DNA of 64,000 nt, from NCBI GenBank assembly GCA_002748065.1, contig PDRJ01000024.1:26890-90889 (forward strand), written 5' to 3'. Each line of letters begins with the position of its first letter. The first letter of the stretch is position 1. A program made the position numbers and the translations under genes. This document shows positions 27,829 through 36,483 of the stretch, one piece after another. The notes beneath the pieces are model-generated. The model worked only from the letters and a program-made list of their open reading frames with translations, did no database searches and was not told where the DNA came from. The DNA is from Bacteroidota bacterium (GTDB taxonomy: Bacteria > Bacteroidota > Bacteroidia > Bacteroidales > BM520).

Positions 27829-28920
27829 ATGAAACGAATTATTTTTACCGTACTATTAACCTTTTTAGCTTTCAGCGTCACACTAAAGGCTCAGAATCAA
27901 AAAATAAATCAATATGCCATCAAATCAGGGCACGTCAAGTATAAACTCACCGGAAATACAGAGGGGACAAAAGAGATCTGGTTTGACAACTATGGAGATA
28001 CCCAAATTGAGGAAGAAAATTCAGTAACTACGGTGAAAATTTTTGGGATGAAGGATGTGAAAGAGAAGCATACCCGCAGCATTATGCAAGGCCCTCGCAT
28101 CACCATGATCGATTTTAAGGAGAAAAAAGTTACAAAGAGTATCAATCCGCTCTACGAAGAGATCAACCAACAGGTAAATAGCATGACTGAAAAGGAGCAA
28201 GAAGCATACGCTAAAGAGATTCTGGAAAGCCTGGGCGGAGAGATCATCGGTGAAGAGACCATTCTGAATAAGCGATGTGAAATCACTTCACTCTTAGGAA
28301 GCAAAGTATGGGTTTATAAAGGGGTGTCACTCAAAATAGAATCCAAGATCCTTGGCATAAAGAACTTCCAGGAGGCCACACTATTCAAAGAAAAAGTCAC
28401 CATTCCCTCCTCCCTCTTTGATACCCCCAAAGGGTTTGAGGTACAGGATCTTTCTGAGCAGACAGAAAACTTCTTTGCAAATCCCGGAGAACTATATGAA
28501 GAAGTGGAAGAAGAGGAAGAGGAAGAAGAATCCTACCCCGTAGAGATGCCCTATGAGATGTTCCAAAAAGCAATGAACAAGTTCGAAATTGAGGGATACA
28601 ACCGCACCACAGTGATGAACCTTCAAGGAGAGCAATACATGGCGGTTTTCATGAAATCACTCCAATCGGGATTCAGCGTATTGGCAAGCTCCATGGAAGG
28701 AATGGAGGAAGGAGAACTAAAAGATGAGGAGGGGAAAAGCTATGATACGTTCTACCATAAGAGAAAGAAAATGTACTATTTCGAAGAGTTAGATCAGGGA
28801 ATCAAAGCCTCCATTCTTATGGTTCAGTTTCCCAAATATAACACCAACATTAGCTTAGTATCTACCGGAGATTTCACCAAGCAGGAACTTATTGATCTTT
28901 TTGACAGGATTGATTTATAG
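27829..28920 (+). CDS. Secreted/periplasmic protein of unknown function
   Basis: Protein of 363 residues with a signal peptide (MKRIIFTVLLTFLAFSVTLKA). The N-terminal half is beta-rich with repeated GHVKYKL / EIWFDNYGD / ITMIDFKEK patterns, resembling DUF4412-type proteins that lack enzymatic motifs. A run of acidic residues (EEVEEEEEEEES) near residue 230 separates it from a second, alpha-beta region. It is probably periplasmic. It ends 31 nt before a strong terminator, so it is a single-gene unit. I do not recognise a function. Confidence 0.82.
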   Translation: MKRIIFTVLLTFLAFSVTLKAQNQKINQYAIKSGHVKYKLTGNTEGTKEIWFDNYGDTQIEEENSVTTVKIFGMKDVKEKHTRSIMQGPRITMIDFKEKKVTKSINPLYEEINQQVNSMTEKEQEAYAKEILESLGGEIIGEETILNKRCEITSLLGSKVWVYKGVSLKIESKILGIKNFQEATLFKEKVTIPSSLFDTPKGFEVQDLSEQTENFFANPGELYEEVEEEEEEEESYPVEMPYEMFQKAMNKFEIEGYNRTTVMNLQGEQYMAVFMKSLQSGFSVLASSMEGMEEGELKDEEGKSYDTFYHKRKKMYYFEELDQGIKASILMVQFPKYNTNISLVSTGDFTKQELIDLFDRIDL

Positions 28921-28950
28921 AAACCTTGTTTTAAAGGAATTTATCACAGA

Positions 28951-28989
28951 ATACCTGCTCTCCACCTCCTCAAAGAGCAGGTATTTTTT
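28951..28989 (+). terminator. Rho-independent terminator
   Basis: ATACCTGCTCT (28951-28961) pairs perfectly with AGAGCAGGTAT (28974-28984), followed by TTTTT. It ends 16 nt before the CvfB-like ATG. Confidence 0.9.
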
Positions 28990-29004
28990 ATTAACACCAT
29001 CATC

Positions 29005-29841
29005 ATGATAACCATCGGACAAGACAACACACTTACCCTCTTACGCAGCACAAGCGTGGGGCTCTACCTGGGAGACAACACCGGAGAGGAGGTACTATTA
29101 CCCAACAAATACTGTCCGGAGCACTTTGAGATAGGCGAAGAGATCACCGTTTTCGTTTATCGTGACTACGCGGAACGAAAAATCGCCACGACCCTCGAGC
29201 CCCATATCAAGCTGCATGAATTTGCCTTCCTACAGGTAACCGATGTCTCAGAGGTGGGCGCTTTTCTGGATTGGGGCTTGGAAAAGGACCTACTGGTTCC
29301 CTTTAGAGAACAGCGTCAAAAGATGGAAAAAGGACGCTGGTACGTGGTCTTTTTAGCGCTTGATGAGAGATCATACCGCCTATTTGCCAGCAATAAAATC
29401 GACAAATACCTCAGTAACGAAGAGCTCTCTGTGACGCTCCACCAGCAGGTCTCCCTACTGGTATCAAACCGCTCAGAGATGGGCTACACCGTTATTGTGA
29501 ACAACCGCCACAAGGGACTCATCTACGCCAATGAGGTGTTTAAACCCCTCCATGTGGGAGACCAACTGACCGGCTATGTGAAGAATATCAGGGAAGACCA
29601 GAAGTTAGATATCTCCTTACACCCCATCGGTTATAACAACTTTAACGATGCAAATGTCCTCAAAATCATCCAACTCTTAGAGGCTAACCATGGCCTGTTA
29701 AACCTCACCGATAAGAGTGATCCCTCGGAGATCTACGCCCTTGCCGGAATGAGCAAAAAGGCCTTCAAAAAAGCCGTTGGTGCCCTTTATAAGGCGGAAA
29801 AGATCGTGCTAAAAGAGGACCATATCGCCCTTGTCCCATAA
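29005..29841 (+). CDS. CvfB-family S1-like RNA-binding protein
   Basis: Protein of 278 residues made of three S1-type OB folds followed by a winged-helix end, as in CvfB. Characteristic segments are LGDNTGEEVLLPNKYCPEHF near residue 20, FLQVTDVSEVGAFLDWGLEK near 76, GYTVIVNNRHKGLIYANEVF near 160 and MSKKAFKKAVGALYKAEKIV near the C-terminus. The family binds RNA and influences virulence-gene or mRNA control in Firmicutes; its role here is an inference. It leads a same-strand group of RNA-related genes. Confidence 0.93.
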   Translation: MITIGQDNTLTLLRSTSVGLYLGDNTGEEVLLPNKYCPEHFEIGEEITVFVYRDYAERKIATTLEPHIKLHEFAFLQVTDVSEVGAFLDWGLEKDLLVPFREQRQKMEKGRWYVVFLALDERSYRLFASNKIDKYLSNEELSVTLHQQVSLLVSNRSEMGYTVIVNNRHKGLIYANEVFKPLHVGDQLTGYVKNIREDQKLDISLHPIGYNNFNDANVLKIIQLLEANHGLLNLTDKSDPSEIYALAGMSKKAFKKAVGALYKAEKIVLKEDHIALVP

Positions 29842-29867
29842 GCACACGCCATTTCCCATACAATTTA

Positions 29868-29875
29868 TATCTTTG
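29868..29875 (+). promoter_or_regulatory. -7 promoter box for the THUMP methyltransferase gene
   Basis: TATCTTTG lies 46 nt before the TTG start at 29922, suggesting that this gene has its own promoter downstream of the CvfB-like gene. Confidence 0.6.
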
Positions 29876-29921
29876 CCCCAACTATTGGATCGGAAAGGTA
29901 TCACCATTAACACACTGAGCA

Positions 29922-31076
29922 TTGCAATCGTTTCCTCTTATCGCAAAAACACTTTACGGACTTGAAAAGGTATTGGCTTCGGAGTTGGAACAGATTGGAG
30001 CCACCGAGATTACGCTCCTCAACAGAGCCGTGAAGTACAAAGGCACCCTGGAGGTGATGTACAAAAGTAACCTGCTGCTCCGCACCGCACAAAAGATCCT
30101 CAAACCCATTCGCACCTTCAGCGTAAAGAACGAGGCACAGTTATATCGGTTAATACAGACCATTGACTGGACGTCGCTATTCCATGCGGATCAAACCTTT
30201 GCCGTTGACGGCACCACACAAGGGAAGCTCTTTACACACTCCAAGTTCGTGGCACTGCGTACCAAAGATGCCATTGTGGATCAGTTTCGCAGCCGCTTCG
30301 GGAAACGTCCCTCTGTGGACATTGAACATCCCGACATCCGAATCAACATCCATATTGCGGAGAGCCGATGCACCGTCTCCATGGACAGCAGTGGCGTTCA
30401 ATTGGGACGGCGCGGCTACCGAGCCATGCAGCTGGAAGCGCCCATCTCGGAAACATTGGCCGCAGGCATCCTTCTCCTCTCCCAATGGGATCGGAAGCGC
30501 CCGCTACTGGATCCCATGTGTGGATCGGGAACCTTCCCCATCGAGGCCGCCATGATGGCCGCCAACATCCCTCCGGGAAGGCTACTGGAATTTGCCTTTG
30601 AAAACTGGAACGACTACGACGATGTGCTGTGGAAAAGGGTGCAGCGAGAAGCCGATGCCCGGATCACACCTCCCCAGGCCGACATCAGAGGCATGGACAT
30701 GGATATCCGAGCCTTGAAGATAGCCACGCAAAACGCCCGATACGCCGGAGTGGATAAATGGGTGCAGTGGGGACTCAACGACTTTCTGGAACAGACCCCC
30801 AACATGGATCCCGGCCTTTTGGTCATCAACCCTCCCTATGGAGAGAGACTCAAAGAGAAGGAGGAGATCATTCCTTTTTACAAGGAGATTGGAACCCGCA
30901 TGAAGCATCATTACCAAGGATGGGAAGCGTGGATTATCAGCGGAAATGTGGAAGCCATAAAGTTTATCGAGTTGAGGCCGGCCCGGAAGATCAAACTCTA
31001 TAACGGCCCCCTGGAGAGCCGACTCCATAAATATGAACTTTATAAGGGATCCCGAAAAAAAGAACAACAACGCTAA
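29922..31076 (+). CDS. THUMP-domain rRNA/tRNA N2-guanine methyltransferase (RlmL-type)
   Basis: RNA methyltransferase of 384 residues. The N-terminal half has ferredoxin-like and THUMP folds for RNA binding (LIAKTLYGLEKVLASELEQI). The Rossmann domain carries the SAM motif DPMCGSGTFPIEAAMMAANI near 195-215 and the catalytic NPPYGERL near 305. This matches the N-terminal methyltransferase half of RlmL, which modifies G2445 of 23S rRNA; the RlmK half is absent. The start is a TTG at 29922, because an in-frame TGA lies two codons upstream and no ATG is available. A group of RNA genes follows. Confidence 0.92.
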   Translation: MQSFPLIAKTLYGLEKVLASELEQIGATEITLLNRAVKYKGTLEVMYKSNLLLRTAQKILKPIRTFSVKNEAQLYRLIQTIDWTSLFHADQTFAVDGTTQGKLFTHSKFVALRTKDAIVDQFRSRFGKRPSVDIEHPDIRINIHIAESRCTVSMDSSGVQLGRRGYRAMQLEAPISETLAAGILLLSQWDRKRPLLDPMCGSGTFPIEAAMMAANIPPGRLLEFAFENWNDYDDVLWKRVQREADARITPPQADIRGMDMDIRALKIATQNARYAGVDKWVQWGLNDFLEQTPNMDPGLLVINPPYGERLKEKEEIIPFYKEIGTRMKHHYQGWEAWIISGNVEAIKFIELRPARKIKLYNGPLESRLHKYELYKGSRKKEQQR

Positions 31077-31117
31077 CTACGGCCTTTCTCAAAGACTAAT
31101 ACCCCCCAAACAACACC

Positions 31118-31327
31118 ATGAAATTTCAACTGAACGGACAAGCATATATCGAACTAAACAAGCTCTTAAAGATCATGGGTATCGTGGAGAGCGGAGGCTT
31201 TGCCAATGCGGTCATTACAGGGGAAGAGGTGTTGGTGAACGGCCAAATAGAGACCCGAAAACGCAAAAAACTCCACCAGGGAGATACCGTAACCTTTGCC
31301 AACCACACCATTGAGATTGTGGCCTAA
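31118..31327 (+). CDS. Small S4-domain RNA-binding protein (YaaA/RlbA-like)
   Basis: A 69-residue protein that is almost entirely an S4 RNA-binding domain: YIELNKLLKIMGIVESGG, then ITGEEVLVNGQIETRKRKKL and GDTVTFANHTIEIV. Proteins of this type associate with ribosome assembly or RNA folding. It lies 41 nt after the THUMP methyltransferase and 12 nt before the DEAD-box helicase, so it is likely co-transcribed with both. The length is normal for the small single-domain members. The exact RNA target is not known. Confidence 0.9.
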   Translation: MKFQLNGQAYIELNKLLKIMGIVESGGFANAVITGEEVLVNGQIETRKRKKLHQGDTVTFANHTIEIVA

Positions 31328-31339
31328 AACCGACTTACC

Positions 31340-32662
31340 GTGACCTTTGAAGAACTAAATTTAAGCAAACCGCTGCGACATGCCCTTGACGATATGGAGT
31401 ATGTCTACCCTACCCGAATACAACAAGAAGCCTATTCCGTCATCCTCTCGGGAAGAGATATGGTGGGGGTTGCCCAAACAGGAACGGGGAAGACCCTTGC
31501 CTACCTCCTGCCCATCCTACGGCAACTCCCCTACTCCGAACAACGGAACCCCAGAATCTTAATCCTCGTACCAACCCGCGAGTTGGTGCTTCAGGTAGCA
31601 GCAGAGATCGAGAAACTCACAGCCTATATCACCGTTCGGGTAGCCACCGTATATGGAGGCGTCAACATCAACCCACAGAAGCAAGCTGTACATCAAGGGG
31701 TAGACATCCTTGTGGGTACACCGGGACGGGCGTATGACCTTGCCATGACAGGCATCCTCCGTTTCAAGTCCATTCAAAAACTTGTGGTGGATGAGGTGGA
31801 CGAAATGCTAAACTTAGGGTTCCGCCCGCAGTTGGAGGCCATCATGGATACCCTGCCTCCACGCCGTCAAAACCTGCTCTTCTCAGCCACACTGAGCGAA
31901 GGAGTAGAGAAGATCATAGACACCCACTTTGCGGCACCGGAAAAGATCATTGTGGCACCCCACGGCACCCCATTGGAGGAGATCCAACTCATGGGCTATC
32001 ACGTCCCCAACTATCATACAAAGGTGAACCTCCTAAAACACCTGCTGAAAGAGCGAGAGGTCCTGAAAAAAGTTCTGGTCTTTGTGGATAGTAAAAAACT
32101 GGCTGACAAACTCTACGAAAAGATCGCCCCCACCTACGAGGGAGAGGTAGGGATTATCCACTCCAACAAAGCGCAAAACACCCGGATAAAAGCCATACAG
32201 CGGTTCCAGGAGGAAGAGATCAGGGTATTGATTGCCACGGATATCATTGCACGAGGCATCGACTTTAGGGAGATCAGCCATGTGATCAACTTCGATATGC
32301 CCGAAAGCCCCGGAGACTTCATTCACCGTATAGGGCGCACAGGGCGCGCCGGGCAATACGGCATTGCCCTCGCCTTTGTTAATGAAAAAGAGGAGGAGCA
32401 GTTATTGGAGATCGAGAAACTCATCCACAAGAAATTACCCTTTGAAGAGATTCCCCAGGAGGTGGAGATCTCCAAGATCTTCACGCCCGAAGAGCGCCCC
32501 AAACTCTTTGATAAAAACTACTTAGGAACCCCGTCACGCCTCACCGGTGGCGGTGCTTTTCATGAGAAGAGTGCCAAAAACCGGCAACGCAACTCGGGCA
32601 GCCCCGCCCTCAAAAGGCCCAAAAAGAAAAAAGGTCCCAAAAGAAGTGGTAAAAAACGATAA
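31340..32662 (+). CDS. DEAD-box-family ATP-dependent RNA helicase (DEVD variant)
   Basis: RNA helicase of 440 residues. It shows Q-motif (MTFEELNLSKPLRHAL), motif I AQTGTGKT, Ia PTRELVLQ, motif II DEVDEM where most members have DEAD, III SATLSE, V ARGID and VI HRIGRTGRAG. The last ~30 residues are a basic tail (KRPKKKKGPKRSGKKR) for RNA binding. The start is a GTG at 31340, 12 nt after the S4 gene, giving the usual family N-terminus. A role in ribosome or mRNA handling fits the adjacent RNA genes. Confidence 0.94.
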   Translation: MTFEELNLSKPLRHALDDMEYVYPTRIQQEAYSVILSGRDMVGVAQTGTGKTLAYLLPILRQLPYSEQRNPRILILVPTRELVLQVAAEIEKLTAYITVRVATVYGGVNINPQKQAVHQGVDILVGTPGRAYDLAMTGILRFKSIQKLVVDEVDEMLNLGFRPQLEAIMDTLPPRRQNLLFSATLSEGVEKIIDTHFAAPEKIIVAPHGTPLEEIQLMGYHVPNYHTKVNLLKHLLKEREVLKKVLVFVDSKKLADKLYEKIAPTYEGEVGIIHSNKAQNTRIKAIQRFQEEEIRVLIATDIIARGIDFREISHVINFDMPESPGDFIHRIGRTGRAGQYGIALAFVNEKEEEQLLEIEKLIHKKLPFEEIPQEVEISKIFTPEERPKLFDKNYLGTPSRLTGGGAFHEKSAKNRQRNSGSPALKRPKKKKGPKRSGKKR

Positions 32663-32759
32663 CACCCCTCCGGAGCTTACCGACTTTTACCAGTTAGCAC
32701 TTTCCCCACTGCGCTACACCCCCTTTCAAAACCCAATAAACCTATGATTTTCAGGTAAT

Positions 32760-32782
32760 TGTTAATTATCAATTACTAATTG
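32760..32782 (+). repeat. AT-rich repeat unit related to the 56.1/56.35-kb inverted repeat
   Basis: This stretch ends AATTACTAATTG, 12 bases identical to part of 56352-56371. The central CAATTACTAATTG is itself a palindrome around one base. It lies in the gap after the helicase gene. Confidence 0.45.
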
Positions 32783-32823
32783 AAGAATTTAAACAACTAC
32801 CATACGATAAACGGATTATCAAA

Positions 32824-32853
32824 CCATGAATAACCTACCCCTAAGTTATTCAT
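32824..32853 (+). repeat. Hairpin in the helicase/methyltransferase convergent gap
   Basis: CATGAATAAC (32824-32833) pairs with GTTATTCATG (32844-32853) around a 10-nt loop. There is no T run on either side, so it is not a classical terminator, although it sits between convergent genes. Confidence 0.5.
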
Positions 32854-32854
32854 G

Positions 32855-32870
32855 AGTGTCTGTCCATAAA
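32855..32870 (+). mobile_element. MITE-like element, 5' remnant (copy 4)
   Basis: Only the first ~16 bases (GTGTCTGTCCATAAA) of the 152-bp element remain, followed by unrelated sequence, 29 nt past the stop of the convergent methyltransferase gene. Confidence 0.55.
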
Positions 32871-32898
32871 AAAACACAACCAACGAACTAACAGCCAG

Positions 32899-33612
32899 TT
32901 AAGGCGCAACCCTCAAAGAAGCCAAGTAGTTAAAATGGTCATCCTCATAGAGATGTTCAAGGATAAAGCCATGCTGTTGTGCATAATAGTCCAGCGTGTA
33001 GAAATCAATGTAGAGCCATTTAAAGGGTTTCCCCTCCACGTCGCCATAGGTAAGTTCGTAAACCACCTCCCCATAGTAAGGCGCATTAAGATCGATCCAT
33101 AACGATCCGTCATCCTGTTGGAAAAGATAGCGTAGGTCAGAGCTATCAAGCAGGATCTCTCCTCCCGGCTTGAGAATTTTCTTCACCAATGGCAGAAAAA
33201 GATTCAGCCCCTCAATATCCTGTACCATTCCGATACCATTCATAAGCATCAAAATCGTATCGTACGATTCCTCTTTTATGGAAAAAAGATTTTGCAATTT
33301 CGCACTCTTCACTCCCCGTCGTTGCATCACCTCCACCGCTCCCGGAGAGACATCAATAGCCGTCACCTCCATTCCCTGCTCCTGAAGCCACAACGAATGG
33401 CTTCCCGAGCCGGCTCCGGCATCCAGGATATGACCTTTGGCCCTCGCCAAAGCACGTTGTTCGGTCTCAGGCATCGCCTCAAACTCTCGAAAAAAATAGC
33501 GGGGAGATAGCCACTCATCCTCTGCTACAGAACACTTTACAAGGATCTCTCCCCGTACCTTCCCCTCCATCACATCGTGAAAAGCAGCCCCCAAAGGATC
33601 ATTTATAAACAT
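32899..33612 (-). CDS. Class I SAM-dependent methyltransferase
   Basis: Protein of 237 residues with a Rossmann methyltransferase fold. The SAM-binding motif I is ILDAGAGSGSHSLWL near residue 62, the acidic end of strand 2 is VTAIDVSPGAVEVM, and motif IV-like YDTILMLMNGIGMV sits near 118. Homologous small-molecule methyltransferases act on many substrates, so the target is unknown. It is divergent from the ADP-forming acyl-CoA ligase and has a TAAATTTG box about 40 nt upstream. Confidence 0.9.
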   Translation of the reverse strand: MFINDPLGAAFHDVMEGKVRGEILVKCSVAEDEWLSPRYFFREFEAMPETEQRALARAKGHILDAGAGSGSHSLWLQEQGMEVTAIDVSPGAVEVMQRRGVKSAKLQNLFSIKEESYDTILMLMNGIGMVQDIEGLNLFLPLVKKILKPGGEILLDSSDLRYLFQQDDGSLWIDLNAPYYGEVVYELTYGDVEGKPFKWLYIDFYTLDYYAQQHGFILEHLYEDDHFNYLASLRVAP

Positions 33613-33651
33613 CGTACAGATTTTTCGTAAAGATAGTCCAATTTTTCACCA

Positions 33652-33659
33652 CAAATTTA
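33652..33659 (-). promoter_or_regulatory. -7 promoter box for the methyltransferase gene
   Basis: The minus strand reads TAAATTTG 39 nt before the ATG at 33612, in the divergent gap shared with the ligase gene. Confidence 0.5.
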
Positions 33660-33719
33660 CTAACTTAGCCTCACCGTTTAGAACGTTTTTGAAAAAAATC
33701 ACAAAACCATTATAACTAC

Positions 33720-35768
33720 ATGATTAACAAGAAATTAATAAACCCCAAGAGCATTGTCGTTGTGGGTGGCTCCAATGACGTTAGGAAGCCCGGAGGTAAA
33801 GTCTTAAAGAATCTTCTGGATGGAGATTATCCGGGCAAGCTCTATGTGGTCAACCCCAAAGAAAAAGAGGTACAGGGACTCCCCTGCTACGCCAGTGTTG
33901 ACGAAATCCCCCAAGCGGATATGGCCATCCTTGCCATTGCGGCCAAGTATTGCCCCCCCACCGTGGAGGTGTTAACCGCAAAGAAAGAGACACAGGCCTT
34001 TATCATCATCTCAGCAGGCTTCAGTGAGGAGAATGCCGAAGGTGCCGCCCTTGAGAAGAAGGTGGTGGAACTCATTGAGCGTGTAGATGGCTCCCTGATA
34101 GGCCCCAACTGTGTAGGAATGTTTAACACGCATTTCCACGGTGTCTTCAGCACCCCCATTCCCCGGATTGACCCTCAGGGCGTAGATTTTATCAGTGGTT
34201 CGGGAGCCACCGCCGTCTTCATTATGGAAGCGGGAATCTCCATGGGGCTCACCTTCAATAGCCTCTACTCCGTAGGAAACAGTGCCCAGCTGGGGGTTGA
34301 AGATATCCTTGAGCATCTGGACAACACCTACGAGCATGGGGTAAGTTCTCCCGTTAAGCTCCTATACATCGAGAGTGTTAACAAACCACAGAAGCTGCTT
34401 CGTCATGCGCGCAGCTTGATACAGAAGGGGGCCAAGATTGCCGCAATCAAAGCGGGAAGTTCCGAGGCGGGAACCCGGGCAGCCTCCTCCCACACCGGCG
34501 CTATGGCCAGTCCTGATGTGGCCGTAGACACCCTCTTCCGCAAAGCCGGCATTGTACGTTGCTACGGCCGGGAGGAGTTGGCCACGGTGGCCTCCATCTT
34601 CATGCACAAAGAGCTAAAAGGAAAGAATATCGCCATCATCACCCATGCCGGCGGCCCGGCAGTGATGCTCACCGACACCCTCTCCAACGGCGGGCTTAAC
34701 ATCCCTCATATCGAGGCACCGGAGCTGTTGGAAAAGCTCTTCCCCGGCTCCTCAGTAGCCAACCCCATCGACTTTCTGGCCACGGGTACGGCCGAACAGT
34801 TGGGAGAGATCATCGACTACTGCGACAACCATCTTGAAGGAATCGACGGAATGGCCGTTATCTTTGGCAGCCCGGGACTCTTTCAGGTTTACGACGTATA
34901 CGACCTGCTCCATGAGAAGATGAAGAGCAGCAAGAAACCGGTCTTCCCCATTCTGCCCTCCATCATCAACGTAAAAGATGAGATCCAGCAGTTTATTGCA
35001 AAAGGGCACAGCTTCTTCCCCGATGAAGTAGTATTTGGCAACGCATTGGCGCGCGTCTTTAGCACCCCCAAGCCCACCGAGGAGGAACCCGACTCCTACC
35101 CGGTAGATACCGCCACCATCCGCAAGGTCATTGAGCAAGCGGAAGAGGGCTACATCTCCCCCAATGAGATTCAACAGCTACTGGATGCTGCCGGCATTGA
35201 CCGGGCAGGCGAAGCGGTGGTCACCTCCAAAGAGCAAGCCATTGAAGAGGCTCGTAAGTTGGGGTATCCCATTGTGATGAAGGTGGTGGGTCCCGTACAC
35301 AAGTCCGATGTGGGCGGCGTAGTACTCAATGTACAAGAGGATGCGCAAGTGGCCAAGGAGTTTGAGCGAATGATCCAAATTCCGGAGACCACCGCCATTC
35401 TCATGCAGCCTCAACTCTCCGGAAGCGAACTTTTTGTGGGAGCAAAACGAGAGCCCAAATTTGGGCAGATGGTACTATGTGGGCTGGGAGGCATCTTTAT
35501 TGAAGTCTTCAAAGATACCAACGCCGGACTGGCGCCCCTCTCCTCCCAGGAGGTCCATCGGATGATCTCCTCCTTAAAGGGCTATAAGATCATCCAGGGG
35601 ACCAGGGGTCAGGAACCGGTTAACGAAGCCAAATTTGTGGAAACAGTTATGCGAATCAGTGCATTGGTTACGGCTGCTCCCGAAATTGCAGAGATGGACC
35701 TCAACCCACTGTTGGGATCCAGGGAGCGGGTTGTAGCCGTGGATGCACGCATACGAATAGCAAAGTAA
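33720..35768 (+). CDS. ADP-forming acetate/acyl-CoA ligase (fused alpha-beta)
   Basis: Converts acyl-CoA, ADP and phosphate to the free acid, CoA and ATP, the energy-yielding last step of amino-acid or pyruvate fermentation. The 682-residue length is that of the fused form. The N-terminal CoA-binding Rossmann domain starts IVVVGGSNDVRKPGGKVL. The succinyl-CoA-synthetase-like domains contain SSHTGAMASPDVAVDTL, with phospho-acceptor His258. The C-terminal ATP-grasp region begins near 480 (GYPIVMKVVGPVHKSDVGGV). One base separates its stop from the next gene, so it leads an operon with the membrane protein and aminotransferase. Acid specificity is unknown. Confidence 0.94.
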   Translation: MINKKLINPKSIVVVGGSNDVRKPGGKVLKNLLDGDYPGKLYVVNPKEKEVQGLPCYASVDEIPQADMAILAIAAKYCPPTVEVLTAKKETQAFIIISAGFSEENAEGAALEKKVVELIERVDGSLIGPNCVGMFNTHFHGVFSTPIPRIDPQGVDFISGSGATAVFIMEAGISMGLTFNSLYSVGNSAQLGVEDILEHLDNTYEHGVSSPVKLLYIESVNKPQKLLRHARSLIQKGAKIAAIKAGSSEAGTRAASSHTGAMASPDVAVDTLFRKAGIVRCYGREELATVASIFMHKELKGKNIAIITHAGGPAVMLTDTLSNGGLNIPHIEAPELLEKLFPGSSVANPIDFLATGTAEQLGEIIDYCDNHLEGIDGMAVIFGSPGLFQVYDVYDLLHEKMKSSKKPVFPILPSIINVKDEIQQFIAKGHSFFPDEVVFGNALARVFSTPKPTEEEPDSYPVDTATIRKVIEQAEEGYISPNEIQQLLDAAGIDRAGEAVVTSKEQAIEEARKLGYPIVMKVVGPVHKSDVGGVVLNVQEDAQVAKEFERMIQIPETTAILMQPQLSGSELFVGAKREPKFGQMVLCGLGGIFIEVFKDTNAGLAPLSSQEVHRMISSLKGYKIIQGTRGQEPVNEAKFVETVMRISALVTAAPEIAEMDLNPLLGSRERVVAVDARIRIAK

Positions 35769-35769
35769 C

Positions 35770-36474
35770 ATGACCAAAAAAGACCTTGGAGTACTTGCAG
35801 GTACGGTGCTCTTTTTTGCGCCTTTCGTCCTGTTTCCAACCGTATACCAGCAGTATCTTGCCTTAACCCACGGATACCCATTTTTGACGGCAGGGCTGAA
35901 ATTTGCCCTGCTGGCCACCTTTGGGGAGGTGTTAGGATTGCGGATACGCACCGGGGGCTTCCATACAAAGGGCTTCGGCATCTTACCCAAGGCGATGGTA
36001 TGGTTCTTTCTGGGGATCTGTATCAAAGCGGCCTTTGTAATCTTTGTATACGGTGCTCCCATGCTGCTCACCAAGCTGGGTATCCACGAACCCTGGCAGG
36101 AGCTCCTCTCCCAAAGTATCTTTAAAACACGCTCCCCATGGCATCTGTTGGCGGCATTTACCATTAGCGTCACCATGAACACCTTCTTCGCCCCCGTCTT
36201 CATGACACTCCATAAAATGACAGACATCCATATTGAGCAGGGGGGAGGAAGCCTAAAGGGATTCTTCACGCCGTTCCATCCCGGCACGATTATGCAGAAA
36301 ATCAACTGGGATATCCAATGGAACTTCGTCTTCAAAAAAACCATCCCCTTCTTCTGGTATCCTGCACATACCTTAACATTTATGTTACCCCCGGAACATC
36401 GAATCCTTTTTGCCGCACTCTTAGGCGTTGTTTTAGGGGTTATTTTATCCATTGCCAACTTAAAAGAAAAATAG
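35770..36474 (+). CDS. Membrane protein, Mpv17/PMP22-like
   Basis: Protein of 234 residues with several hydrophobic segments, including DLGVLAGTVLFFAPFVLFPT near the start, MVWFFLGICIKAAFVIFVYG, and a C-terminal pair ending FAALLGVVLGVILSI. The end region INWDIQWNFVFKKTIPFFWY and the Pro/Trp pattern resemble Mpv17/PMP22 proteins, a family of proposed small-molecule channels. It is tightly coupled to the ligase (1 nt) and to the aminotransferase (9 nt), so it may serve the fermentation pathway, for example acid or substrate passage. That role is an inference. Confidence 0.78.
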   Translation: MTKKDLGVLAGTVLFFAPFVLFPTVYQQYLALTHGYPFLTAGLKFALLATFGEVLGLRIRTGGFHTKGFGILPKAMVWFFLGICIKAAFVIFVYGAPMLLTKLGIHEPWQELLSQSIFKTRSPWHLLAAFTISVTMNTFFAPVFMTLHKMTDIHIEQGGGSLKGFFTPFHPGTIMQKINWDIQWNFVFKKTIPFFWYPAHTLTFMLPPEHRILFAALLGVVLGVILSIANLKEK

Positions 36475-36483
36475 ATATACCTC

